In this document: positions 51,626 through 59,459 of the stretch, one piece after another
Layout of the letters: the number at the start of each line of letters is the position of its first letter
How positions within the stretch are numbered: the stretch's first letter is position 1
Source: Streptomyces sp. NBC_00670
GTDB lineage: Bacteria > Actinomycetota > Actinomycetes > Streptomycetales > Streptomycetaceae
Reading direction: 5' to 3'
NCBI RefSeq assembly: GCF_036226765.1
Contig: NZ_CP109017.1
Coordinates: 62,001 to 126,000 of the forward strand
DNA length: 64,000 bases
Translations under genes and position numbers: made by a program
The notes under the pieces: model-generated
The model's input: the letters and a program-made list of their open reading frames with translations, nothing else
What the model was told of the DNA's origin: nothing
Database searches by the model: none

Positions 51626-52533
51626 GCCTGGCCCCGCGGGCCGTCCTGGTCCACCGCACCACGGAGTACGAGGAGTTGCTGGCCCGGCACGGCACCCACG
51701 GCCAGGCCGCCTTCTTCCTCTCCTCCCGCGGCCGGGACCTCGGGGAGATCGCCGCACGCCACCACCGCGCGCACCGGGCGCTGGCCGAGGTGGCCGCCGC
51801 GGTCCCCTCGGCCTGGCGGCAGGCCCGGGTGGAACGCGGCGACCTGGACCGCTTCCTGTTCGCCCCGGAGGACGTCGTGGTCGTGGTGGGCCAGGACGGG
51901 CTGGTGGCCAACGCGGCCAAGTACCTCACCGGGCAGCCGGTCATCGGCGTGGACCCCGAACCGGGGCGCAACCCCGGTGTGCTGGTACGGCACCGCGCGG
52001 CCGACGCGGCGGCGCTGCTGCGCGAGGCGCCGGCCGCGCGGGTGGACGAGCTCACCATGGTCGAGGCCGTCGCCGACGACACCCAGCGGCTGCTCGCGCT
52101 CAACGAGATCTATCTCGGCGCCGTCGGACACCAGACGGCCAGATACCGCCTGGGCCTGGAGGGCGACGGGGGTGTCGTCGAGGCCCAGGCATCCTCCGGG
52201 GTGCTGGTGGGCACGGGCACCGGCGCGACCGGCTGGCTCCGGTCGGTGTGGCAGCAGCGGAACAGCGATCTGCGGCTGCCGCACCCCACGGAGGACCGCC
52301 TGCTGTGGTTCGTCCGCGAGGCCTGGCCGTCCCCGGCCACCGGCACCTCCCTGGTGGCCGGGGAACTCGCCGCCGCCGGCCGGCTGTGCCTCACCGTGGA
52401 GTCCGAACGCCTCGTCGCGTTCGGGGACGGCATGGAGGGGGACGCCCTGGAACTGACGTGGGGGCAGACGGTCCGCGTGGGTACCTGCCGGCAGCGGCTG
52501 CGGCTGGTGGCTCCCGTTGCGGGACGCCGGTGA
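51622..52533 (+). CDS. NAD kinase-like protein
   Basis: A 303-aa protein resembling the NAD/diacylglycerol kinase fold. DVVVVVGQDGLVANAAKYL corresponds to the GGDG motif (here GQDG), and SGVLVGTGTGATGWLRSVW corresponds to the TPTGSTAY segment. The C-terminal beta domain follows (LVAFGDGMEGDALELTWGQ). The motif changes make true NAD phosphorylation uncertain. It may bind rather than phosphorylate a nucleotide. It is translationally coupled to the SPFH gene, so the two products probably work together at the membrane. Confidence 0.75.
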   Translation: MSLAPRAVLVHRTTEYEELLARHGTHGQAAFFLSSRGRDLGEIAARHHRAHRALAEVAAAVPSAWRQARVERGDLDRFLFAPEDVVVVVGQDGLVANAAKYLTGQPVIGVDPEPGRNPGVLVRHRAADAAALLREAPAARVDELTMVEAVADDTQRLLALNEIYLGAVGHQTARYRLGLEGDGGVVEAQASSGVLVGTGTGATGWLRSVWQQRNSDLRLPHPTEDRLLWFVREAWPSPATGTSLVAGELAAAGRLCLTVESERLVAFGDGMEGDALELTWGQTVRVGTCRQRLRLVAPVAGRR

Positions 52534-52601
52534 CACGGTGACGTGCCACGCTCGACGCACTCCGTCCGGCGGCCACCGCACTGCGCCGACGGCTCGGGCC
52601 G

Positions 52602-53018
52602 GTGCGCCGGAAGTCACTCCTTGGTGTGACCGCGGGCGTGGATGGCGAGGAGGCCGTCGAGACGTGCGGACGGCTCCGGCCCGACCTGGTCGTGCTGGAC
52701 ATCCGGATGCCGCGCGGCGACGGGCTGTGGACGCTGACCGAGCCGGACCGGCGCGGCCTGCTGGGCCCCGGCCGCACCCGGGCACTCATCCTGACCACGT
52801 TCGACCTCGACGAGTACGTCGACCAGGCGCTCGCCGCCGGGGCGTCGGGGTTCCTGCTGAAGAACAGCTCCTACGAGGAACTGACCGCCGCCGTACGCGC
52901 GACGGCGGCCGGGTACAGCGCGCTGAGTCCCGCGGTCACCCGGCGGATCATCACCAACCACCTCGCCACCCGGCAGCGGCCCGACACCGGCGACCTGGCC
53001 CGCCGCACCCTGTGCTGA
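52602..53018 (+). pseudogene. Response-regulator receiver fragment (NarL/LuxR type)
   Basis: Reads as the middle and end of a receiver domain: GEEAVETCGRLRPDLVVLDI with the phospho-aspartate, ALILTTFDLDEYVDQALAAG, and ASGFLLKNSSYEELTAAVRA. The first beta-alpha unit with its acidic pair is absent, and the LuxR HTH is missing. The frame ends 40 residues into the linker. No histidine kinase is nearby. Probable relic. Confidence 0.7.
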
Positions 53019-53049
53019 CCGTCCGCACCGGGGCCGTTCGTCGGTGCCG

Positions 53050-53778
53050 CTACCCGTCGTCGTCCGTGGCGGTCACCTCGATGTCGATCACGCCGTCGTT
53101 GTGGAACAGTTCGGACGTCAGGGTGCCGGTGTCGGCGGGGCCCTCCAGTTCGAGCAGGACGCGGGCGGCGGGGTCGGCGCGGCCCGGGAGGCGGTCGACG
53201 CGGACCTGGAGGATGCGGAAGCCGCGCCGGGTGCAGGTTTCCATCAGCTGGGGCAGCAGGGCGGTGCCGGTGCGGTAGGTCATGCGCAGTTCGAACGCGG
53301 AGGCGGTGCCGGGGAGCAGGCGCGCGGCCAGCCGGGGGTAGCCGCGAACGACCACGAAGTGCACGGCCGTGACGGCCAGGGCGAGGATGGGCAGTCCACC
53401 GCCACAGGCCATGCCGACCGCGCAGGTCAGCCAGATGGTCGCGGCGGTGGTCAGGCCGCGCACCGCGTCCCGTCGTACGAAGATCAGGCCGCCGCCGATG
53501 AAGCCGATGCCGGAGACGATCTGGGCGGCCACGCGGGACGGGTCGAAGGAGACGTTGTCCAGGCCGAGCACGTTGGTGAAACCGTGCTGGGACACCTCCA
53601 TCATCAGGGCGCTGGCGATGCCCACGAGCGTGTGGGTGCGCAGACCGGCGCTCTTCTGCTGCGCCGCCCGCTCCCAGCCGATCAGGCCCGACAGCAGCAG
53701 GGCGAGGCCCAGCTCGGACAGCTGCCGCAGCCCCTGGCCGTTGCCGACGTCCCACAGCGGAACCGCGAGCGCGGTCAT
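53050..53778 (-). CDS. MgtC/SapB-family membrane protein
   Basis: A 242-aa protein with four or five N-terminal membrane helices containing LLLSGLIGWERAAQQKSAGL and RTHTLVGIASALMM, the MgtC signature, and GIGFIGGGLIFVRRDAVRGL. A cytoplasmic ACT-like C-terminal domain follows (ELRMTYRTGTALLPQLMETC). MgtC proteins modulate ATP synthase, Mg2+ homeostasis or virulence. The ATG at 53778 follows GGAGGGAGGT; a GTG two codons earlier is possible. Monocistronic. Confidence 0.88.
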   Translation of the reverse strand: MTALAVPLWDVGNGQGLRQLSELGLALLLSGLIGWERAAQQKSAGLRTHTLVGIASALMMEVSQHGFTNVLGLDNVSFDPSRVAAQIVSGIGFIGGGLIFVRRDAVRGLTTAATIWLTCAVGMACGGGLPILALAVTAVHFVVVRGYPRLAARLLPGTASAFELRMTYRTGTALLPQLMETCTRRGFRILQVRVDRLPGRADPAARVLLELEGPADTGTLTSELFHNDGVIDIEVTATDDDG

Positions 53779-53887
53779 GACCACCTCCCTCCAGGCACTG
53801 TCCCTTCCCCGGGGCGTGGACCGCCATTCCTGTTGCGCGGGTGAGGGGGCCGTGCCGGTACGGGCGGCCGGTGCGGCTCGGGACCGC

Positions 53888-54199
53888 CTACAGGTCGAGG
53901 ACCGCCCTGAGCGCGTTGTCGACGAGTTCCTGCTGGTCGGGGCCGATGTTGCCGTGCAGGGTGGCGGTCTCGAAACGGAGGGCGGAGAGCTGGAGGAGGT
54001 TCACGGCGACGAGGGAGGCGTCGACCGGGGTGGTCAGTCGCACGCTCATCGCCGTGTCGGGGTGCTGCGCGGGGGCGTGCAGCACCAGGACGACGACCGC
54101 GCTGTACGCCTCGGCGAGGCCGTCGAGGCTGACGACGAGCACCGTGCGGGTGCCCTTGCCGGTGTCGACGTCCCAGACGTCGCCCTTGCGGACGGTCAC
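53888..54199 (-). CDS. MazF/PemK-like toxin
   Basis: A 103-aa protein opening VRKGDVWDVDTGKGTRTVLV, the usual start of PemK/MazF/CcdB-fold toxins, with RLTTPVDASLVAVNLLQLSA further on. Such toxins are RNA endonucleases or gyrase poisons. Its start overlaps the antitoxin stop (ATGA), the standard two-gene arrangement with antitoxin first. The characteristic arginine/threonine active site of MazF is not certain here. Confidence 0.7.
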   Translation of the reverse strand: MTVRKGDVWDVDTGKGTRTVLVVSLDGLAEAYSAVVVLVLHAPAQHPDTAMSVRLTTPVDASLVAVNLLQLSALRFETATLHGNIGPDQQELVDNALRAVLDL

Positions 54200-54381
54200 A
54201 GGGCGTCGCCCTCGCCCGCGAGGTCGAGCGGCGCGATCGAGGCGAGCTTGCGCGCGGCGTCGAGCGTCATCTGCCGGCGCACGGCCCGCATGATGTAGTC
54301 GTTCAGCGACGGCGCACCGGCGGCCGCGTCACGCAACGGTTTGTCCATGGCGTCGGGGATGCGCAGGGTGATGGCAGTCAT
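54196..54381 (-). CDS. Ribbon-helix-helix antitoxin
   Basis: A 61-aa protein with the RHH pattern TAITLRIPDAMDKPLRDAAA followed by SLNDYIMRAVRRQMTLDAAR. It would bind and neutralise the adjacent toxin and repress the operon. The start lies right after GATTTGACACC, and no ribosome binding site is visible, suggesting a leaderless message. Translational overlap with the toxin supports the pairing. Confidence 0.75.
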   Translation of the reverse strand: MTAITLRIPDAMDKPLRDAAAGAPSLNDYIMRAVRRQMTLDAARKLASIAPLDLAGEGDAL

Positions 54382-54449
54382 GGTGTCAAATCTAGCGTCA
54401 TGGGTGGCCTCGGGGAAGCGACGTGCTCCGTCCGTTCCCGAACAGTCGT

Positions 54450-55082
54450 TCATCCGGCCTGTTCGCAGGCCGTGCCGCCGGGTCGTACGGTGACGGACTC
54501 GCCGGAGGGCAGGGGCACGGAACCCTCCTTCGTGGTGAGGGCGCCCCCGGAGGGGCCCAGGGTCAGCCGTGTCGCGCACTCCGTGCCGGCGGGGGTCGTG
54601 ATCCGCAGGGCGGGGTCGGCGGCGGCCGGGCCGTACCACGTCGCGCCCACGGCGATCACCAGGAGACCGGCGCAGCACAGGGTGGCGCGGATGCCCCAGC
54701 GCAGGTCGCGCGCCGCGCGCAGCGCCTCTTCGTGGTCGGCGAGCAGTTGAGGTCGCAGCCGGGAGACGGGTGTCACCGTGGGCAGCCCGTGCCCGGCCCT
54801 CATCAGCCGGAGGGCGCCGAACCCGCCGCAGACGAGGGCGAGCGCCAGCAGCGCCCCGACCGTGAGGGCCCACCCGGAGGCCAGCTGGGAGACGTCGGAG
54901 CGCCCCTTGACGAGACTGAAACCGAGCAGTCCCACCAGGAGGCCGGCCAGTCCGTTGCGCCAGGCCACCGCGGCGGTGCGTACGCGTGGCAGCTCACTGC
55001 GCACGAGTGACTCGCGGGCCCTGGCGAGCGCCAGGTCGGCCGGGGTGGCCTGCCGGTCCGCCGGCCGGACCCGCAGGGTCAT
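54450..55082 (-). CDS. Membrane protein of the CHAT operon
   Basis: A 210-aa protein with about three hydrophobic segments (AGLLVGLLGFSLV; LTVGALLALALVCGGFGALR; LCCAGLLVIAVGATWYG) and charged cytoplasmic helices between them. The last 50 residues are probably extracytoplasmic, with two cysteines. Family not recognised. The ATG at 55082 overlaps the stop of the cysteine-pair protein, so it is the last of three coupled genes starting with the CHAT protein. It could be the membrane target or pore component of that system (inference). Confidence 0.65.
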   Translation of the reverse strand: MTLRVRPADRQATPADLALARARESLVRSELPRVRTAAVAWRNGLAGLLVGLLGFSLVKGRSDVSQLASGWALTVGALLALALVCGGFGALRLMRAGHGLPTVTPVSRLRPQLLADHEEALRAARDLRWGIRATLCCAGLLVIAVGATWYGPAAADPALRITTPAGTECATRLTLGPSGGALTTKEGSVPLPSGESVTVRPGGTACEQAG

Positions 55083-55498
55083 GCCTCCTCCCGCTCGACG
55101 GTGAGGAGCCAGTAGGCACCGCAGCCGTCGGCGTACTCGGCGGGGCGGCCCGGGTGGTCGCAGGCCGTGCAGTTGCAGACGAGGGGTGCCGTGTCCGCGG
55201 CGAGAGCGTCCGGACTCCCGTCCCCGCTGTCCGCGGCCACGCCCGCGCTGCCGGGTGCCGGCGCCGCGACGCTGCCGTCGGCCGGCGGAGCCGGGGGCGG
55301 CGCGACCGATCTGACCGTGCTGCTGGGCAGGAACGCCTGGATCGGGGCGTCGCACCGCGGACAGAGGCCGTGGAGGTGGAGGCCGTCGCCGGGCAGCTCT
55401 TCCTGGGTGAGGCCCCGGTCGACGAACCTGCTCGCGTAGCCGGGCTCCGTGATCTCCTTGAACGGTATGAGGGCCGGAGTCGGTTCGACCGTGGTCAT
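55079..55498 (-). CDS. Cysteine-pair protein between CHAT and membrane genes
   Basis: A 139-aa protein with GLCPRCDAPIQAFLPSS near residue 45 and APLVCNCTACDHPGRPAEY near residue 107. These are two CxxC-type pairs that could form a zinc site, separated by a proline/alanine-rich linker. Its C-terminal domain ends in CGAYWLLTVEREEA. Function unknown. It starts 38 bp after the CHAT gene and overlaps the membrane gene (ATGA). A zinc-ribbon adaptor or a CHAT substrate are possibilities. Confidence 0.62.
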   Translation of the reverse strand: MTTVEPTPALIPFKEITEPGYASRFVDRGLTQEELPGDGLHLHGLCPRCDAPIQAFLPSSTVRSVAPPPAPPADGSVAAPAPGSAGVAADSGDGSPDALAADTAPLVCNCTACDHPGRPAEYADGCGAYWLLTVEREEA

Positions 55499-55535
55499 CG
55501 TGCGCGTGCCGCCTTCCTGGTGGTCACCGACCGCC

Positions 55536-58500
55536 TCAAGGGCCGGTGTGGGTGAACGGGGTCCAGCTGAAACGCGGCAGGCCGGTGTCGGCGCGCAGTC
55601 GGAGCGCGGCGCCACGGACCGCCGCCGCGGCCCGCTCGGGCGTGTAGCCCCCGTCCGAGGCGAGCGCGGTGTGGACGCTCGCGCCGAACCTCTCCGCCGC
55701 CCGGGCGTCGACCGACCACTGGGTGCCGACGACGTGGCGGTAGCCGCTGTAGTGCAGTGCCGCGCCGAGGCTGATCGCCTCGTCGGGCAGGCCGCGTCCG
55801 CCCGTCACCGTCCGGCAGGCCGACAGCAGGATGAACTCGCCCCGGTGCTGTCCCGCGCCGATGTCCGCGACGGTGAGCATGCCGTCCACGAGCAGCAGCC
55901 CGCCCGAGGAGGGAGCGTCCAGGTCCTGGGTGCCGTGGCAGCTGACGTGGACCCAGTCGTGCCGGCGCAGGTCCTCCCGCACGACCGCGCGGGTGGCCTC
56001 GGGCGGCGTACGCACCGTGAGGAGGGCGGCGGGGAACAGCGTCCGGAGCAGGGCCTGTTCCTCGTCCACTTCGGGCAGGGGCGGCTGTCCGGGAGTCTCC
56101 GGCATGGCCACCATCAGCATCCGGCCGGCTCCGGCGGCCCCGGGTTCCCCGGCGTGGTGCCGCGGCACGGTACGGGCGCGGGCGAGCGCCCGCACCGTCG
56201 GAACGGACGAGCAGGTGAAACGGTCGAGCAGCGTCCGCGGGCCGCCTGCGGGCGCCGGCGCGTCCGGGGAGGACTCGTAGTGACCCGCGGCGTGCAGCGG
56301 AAGCAGCGCCAGCGCTCCGGTCGGGCACCACCACAGCCGGGGAGCGTCGTCCTGCTCGGGCGTGGCGGGACGATCGCCGCCTCCGACGTCCGCCGGGGAC
56401 GCGCCGTGCGCGGCCCGCCCCGCCGAGGGGGCACTGCCCGTCTCGGCGAGATGGGCGAGTACGGGCTCCGCGACCGTGTCCCACAGCAGTCCGAGGACGC
56501 GTTCCAGCATCGTCTCGGCGTGCCGGGTGGCCTGCCGGACCTCGTTGCGCGCGTCGTGCTGAGCGCGGAACGCAGCCGGGTTCACCCCGGCGGTCCGGGC
56601 ACGGTGCAGGGCGGCGTGCGCCCGGTCGACGCGGTGCTGCGCCGCCAGATGGGCGGCGGCCCACTCCTCCACCCGTGCCGCGTCGAGGCCGGGCAGGGGG
56701 CAGGCGGTGACGCCCGCCGTCGTGACGACGAGCGCGTCGCACCGCCAGCGGCTGATGTTGACGACCACGACCGGGCCCGCCGCGGCAGCGGACAGCAGTT
56801 CCTCGCGGGAGGGCGGCGCGAGGAAGTCGCCGTGCCCCGCGGCCACGGCCTGGCGGACCAGATCCCGGTACTCGCGCGCCAGCCGGGCACGGTGGTCGAT
56901 GCGCTGCGAGGGTGACAGCGGGACGAGTCCCGCCGACTCGCCGTCCCCGTCGAGCAGGGTGAGCCGCGACGCGATCTCCGCGAGGCGCGTGGCGAGTTCG
57001 GGGTGCTCCCGCTGCAACGCGGTGCTTTCCGCCCGTAGTTGCAGCATCCGTGTCCACATGACCCCGCGACCGGTCTCCAACAGCACGAGGGCCGCCTCGG
57101 CGTTCCCGTCGGCGGTCAGCCGGGCCGCCGCCGCGTCGGAGGCGAGCCCGCGCGCCTCGGTGAGCTGGGTCTCGACGCTGGCCCGGTCCGCCCCCTGCCA
57201 GGCGGTCATCGGCAGCAGTTCGACGGCACGTGCGTACCGTTGGGCCGCCTCGCGGTGGTCACCCGTCTCCATGAGGACGCCGGCGGCGAGGTTCGCGATC
57301 CGTACGCGCTGCGGGGGCGGCGTCGTATCGGCCTCGAGGACGGTGTCGCTCCACTTCAGGAGCTCCGCCAGGTCCTCCGGCCGCCCGGTGTCCCGATGGC
57401 GCCGGAACAGGGCGACCACCAGATTGGCGGCGGCCTGCGAGGCGTTGGGGCCGCTGTCGCCGCCGAGTACCGCGGCCTGCCTGAGCTGGGTGACGACCGG
57501 GTCGAGCGCGTCGGCGCCGGCGTCGTCGGGGAGCGCGTTCAGGCCCACGAGGCCCATGGTGGTGAGGAGGACTGCCCGTTGCGGGTCGTCGGCGGGGGCG
57601 ATCCCGGCGGCCTGCTCCAGGCAGGCGAGGGCCTCGCTCTGCCGGTCGCGCTCACCGGTGGCGACGGCCAGCGCCAGCAGGGCGTTCGCCTGGTGGAGCA
57701 GACCGCGGGCGAGCAGCAGCGGATTACCGGCGGAGCCCGAGACGATGCGGCGGGCCGCCGCGACGCTCTCGGTGGCCGCGACTGTGGCACCCTCCTTGTC
57801 CCCCTTCTCCGCCAGTTCCGTCGACAGGGCACGTGCCGCCAGGCAGCGGGTCGCCGCCAGGTGCGGCGCCCTCGCCCGCTCGGTGTTCGCCTCCTCGGCC
57901 CGGCGGGCGGTGTCCACCGCCTCGTCCAGGTCGCTGCGGGTGCCCAGTTGTTCGTAGCGCAGGCGCAGCAACTCCGAGAGGTTGCTGAAGTGGATACCCG
58001 CGTCGGGCCTGCCCTCGGGCAGGGAGGCCGTGAGCTCCCGCTGGAGGTCGATGGCCTCGTCCAGCGAGGCACGGTGTCCGGCCATCTGGTGGTCGAACCG
58101 CAGCGCGGAGACGGCGGCGCCGATGACCTGGTAGCGCGCCACGTACCCGGGCGGCATGGCGGCGAGCGCCTCGCGTCCTGCGGCCAGTGCCTCTGCCGCG
58201 TCAGTCAAGTCTCCCCGGCGGACCGCGCGTTGGATCAAGTGCCCGATCAGGGCGCCGAGGGCCAACGCGCGGTCCGCCGGGGGAACGCACTCCAGTGCCC
58301 TGCGTCCGCTGACAATCGCTTCGTCCAAGTCCCGCTCGTTCCCGGTCAGTTCGAACCGGAGGCGCAGAAGACCACCCAGATTGGAGTGCCAGCCCCCGAG
58401 CCTGAAGTCCCGCGGGTCGCGTACTGCCTCGATGCCCCGGCGGGCCGTTTCGACGGCCTCGGTGAGGTGACGGGCCACGCCCGACCGGTGGTAGCGGTGG

Positions 58501-58841
58501 AGCGAGGCGCTGGCGAGGGTGGCGAGCGCACCCGGCACCTCCCCGTGGTCCGGTGGCAGGTACCGCAGCGCGGCGGTCAGCAGTTCGACCCCGGAGTCGA
58601 CGTCGGACTGTGCGCCCGACATCTCGTACCGCGCGACGCGCATCGTGCCGAGGGAGGATCTGGTCACTCCGCGCAGAGCGGGGTCGCCTTCCCTGTCGGC
58701 CTGTTCGACCGCCCGGGCAAGGACCGCGAGGGCACGGTCCTCCTGCGCCCGGTCGCCGCCGGTGGTGTACTCGCTCCACAGCGCCTGCCCTTCGAGCAGG
58801 AGCCGCCACGCCGAAGACGGTTCTGCCGCGTCGCCGTCCAT
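55536..58841 (-). CDS. CHAT-domain protease with TPR repeats
   Basis: CHAT proteins are caspase-like cysteine proteases, in several cases activated to cleave gasdermins or other targets. This 1101-aa protein has many TPR-like helical repeats in its first 600 residues (AVEQADREGDPALRGVTRSS; EAVETARRGIEAVRD). The C-terminal CHAT domain has the catalytic histidine H969 in DWVHVSCHGTQD and cysteine C1009 in FILLSACRTVTGG. The ATG at 58841 heads an apparent three-gene operon with the cysteine-pair and membrane proteins. The MarR gene is divergent. No gasdermin-like gene is seen. Confidence 0.87.
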   Translation of the reverse strand: MDGDAAEPSSAWRLLLEGQALWSEYTTGGDRAQEDRALAVLARAVEQADREGDPALRGVTRSSLGTMRVARYEMSGAQSDVDSGVELLTAALRYLPPDHGEVPGALATLASASLHRYHRSGVARHLTEAVETARRGIEAVRDPRDFRLGGWHSNLGGLLRLRFELTGNERDLDEAIVSGRRALECVPPADRALALGALIGHLIQRAVRRGDLTDAAEALAAGREALAAMPPGYVARYQVIGAAVSALRFDHQMAGHRASLDEAIDLQRELTASLPEGRPDAGIHFSNLSELLRLRYEQLGTRSDLDEAVDTARRAEEANTERARAPHLAATRCLAARALSTELAEKGDKEGATVAATESVAAARRIVSGSAGNPLLLARGLLHQANALLALAVATGERDRQSEALACLEQAAGIAPADDPQRAVLLTTMGLVGLNALPDDAGADALDPVVTQLRQAAVLGGDSGPNASQAAANLVVALFRRHRDTGRPEDLAELLKWSDTVLEADTTPPPQRVRIANLAAGVLMETGDHREAAQRYARAVELLPMTAWQGADRASVETQLTEARGLASDAAAARLTADGNAEAALVLLETGRGVMWTRMLQLRAESTALQREHPELATRLAEIASRLTLLDGDGESAGLVPLSPSQRIDHRARLAREYRDLVRQAVAAGHGDFLAPPSREELLSAAAAGPVVVVNISRWRCDALVVTTAGVTACPLPGLDAARVEEWAAAHLAAQHRVDRAHAALHRARTAGVNPAAFRAQHDARNEVRQATRHAETMLERVLGLLWDTVAEPVLAHLAETGSAPSAGRAAHGASPADVGGGDRPATPEQDDAPRLWWCPTGALALLPLHAAGHYESSPDAPAPAGGPRTLLDRFTCSSVPTVRALARARTVPRHHAGEPGAAGAGRMLMVAMPETPGQPPLPEVDEEQALLRTLFPAALLTVRTPPEATRAVVREDLRRHDWVHVSCHGTQDLDAPSSGGLLLVDGMLTVADIGAGQHRGEFILLSACRTVTGGRGLPDEAISLGAALHYSGYRHVVGTQWSVDARAAERFGASVHTALASDGGYTPERAAAAVRGAALRLRADTGLPRFSWTPFTHTGP

Positions 58842-58982
58842 GGCCCCACCCCCGTTGGATCACCGGCCCGGGCGGTCATCGTAGGGCGACCGGCACTCAT
58901 CTCGTCATGTTTCCGAAAAATCATGTGACGGCTCCCCATCGGCCGGGTCCGGCCGGCTCCTCCCGCGCTATATAGTTTCCAT

Positions 58983-59459
58983 ATGCATGTACTTTCGGAC
59001 GGCGACAGCGCCCTCGCGGACGCCCGCCGCATCGAAGGCGCGGCGCACGGCATGCTGCGCGACCTCTCCCGGCTCTCCCGGGCGTTGTTCCGCGCGGGTG
59101 AGTACGGGCTGACGCGCAGCGAGGCGTCCCTGCTCGACGCGCTGGAGGCCGGGCCGCTGCGGGTGACCGAGGTCGCCGCGCGCACCGGCATGGTCCAGCC
59201 GCAGGTCACCGTCCTGCTGCAGAAGCTCGAGGACCGTGGCCTCGTCGTCCGCCGGCGCTGCACGGCGGACCGGCGCGCGGTGGAGACCGAGCTCACCCCC
59301 GCCGGCCGCCGGCTGCTCGCACAGGGGCGGCAGCGGATGGCCGCCGCCCTGCTGACCGCGCTGCATTCCCCCACCGTCGACGCCTGCGAGCGCACGGTGT
59401 GCGACGCCCGGCAGGCCGTCGCCACCCTCGCCGAAGCCATGGAACCGGAGACCACTTGA
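58983..59459 (+). CDS. MarR-family regulator
   Basis: A 158-aa winged-helix protein (VTEVAARTGMVQPQVTVLLQ; RRCTADRRAVETELTPAGR). It lies just after an AT-rich CTATATAGTTTCCATATGCA element that probably contains its own promoter. Its stop overlaps a TTG start of the FUSC gene (TTGA), so the two form an operon with the regulator first, typical of autoregulated efflux systems. The CHAT gene is divergent. Confidence 0.87.
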   Translation: MHVLSDGDSALADARRIEGAAHGMLRDLSRLSRALFRAGEYGLTRSEASLLDALEAGPLRVTEVAARTGMVQPQVTVLLQKLEDRGLVVRRRCTADRRAVETELTPAGRRLLAQGRQRMAAALLTALHSPTVDACERTVCDARQAVATLAEAMEPETT

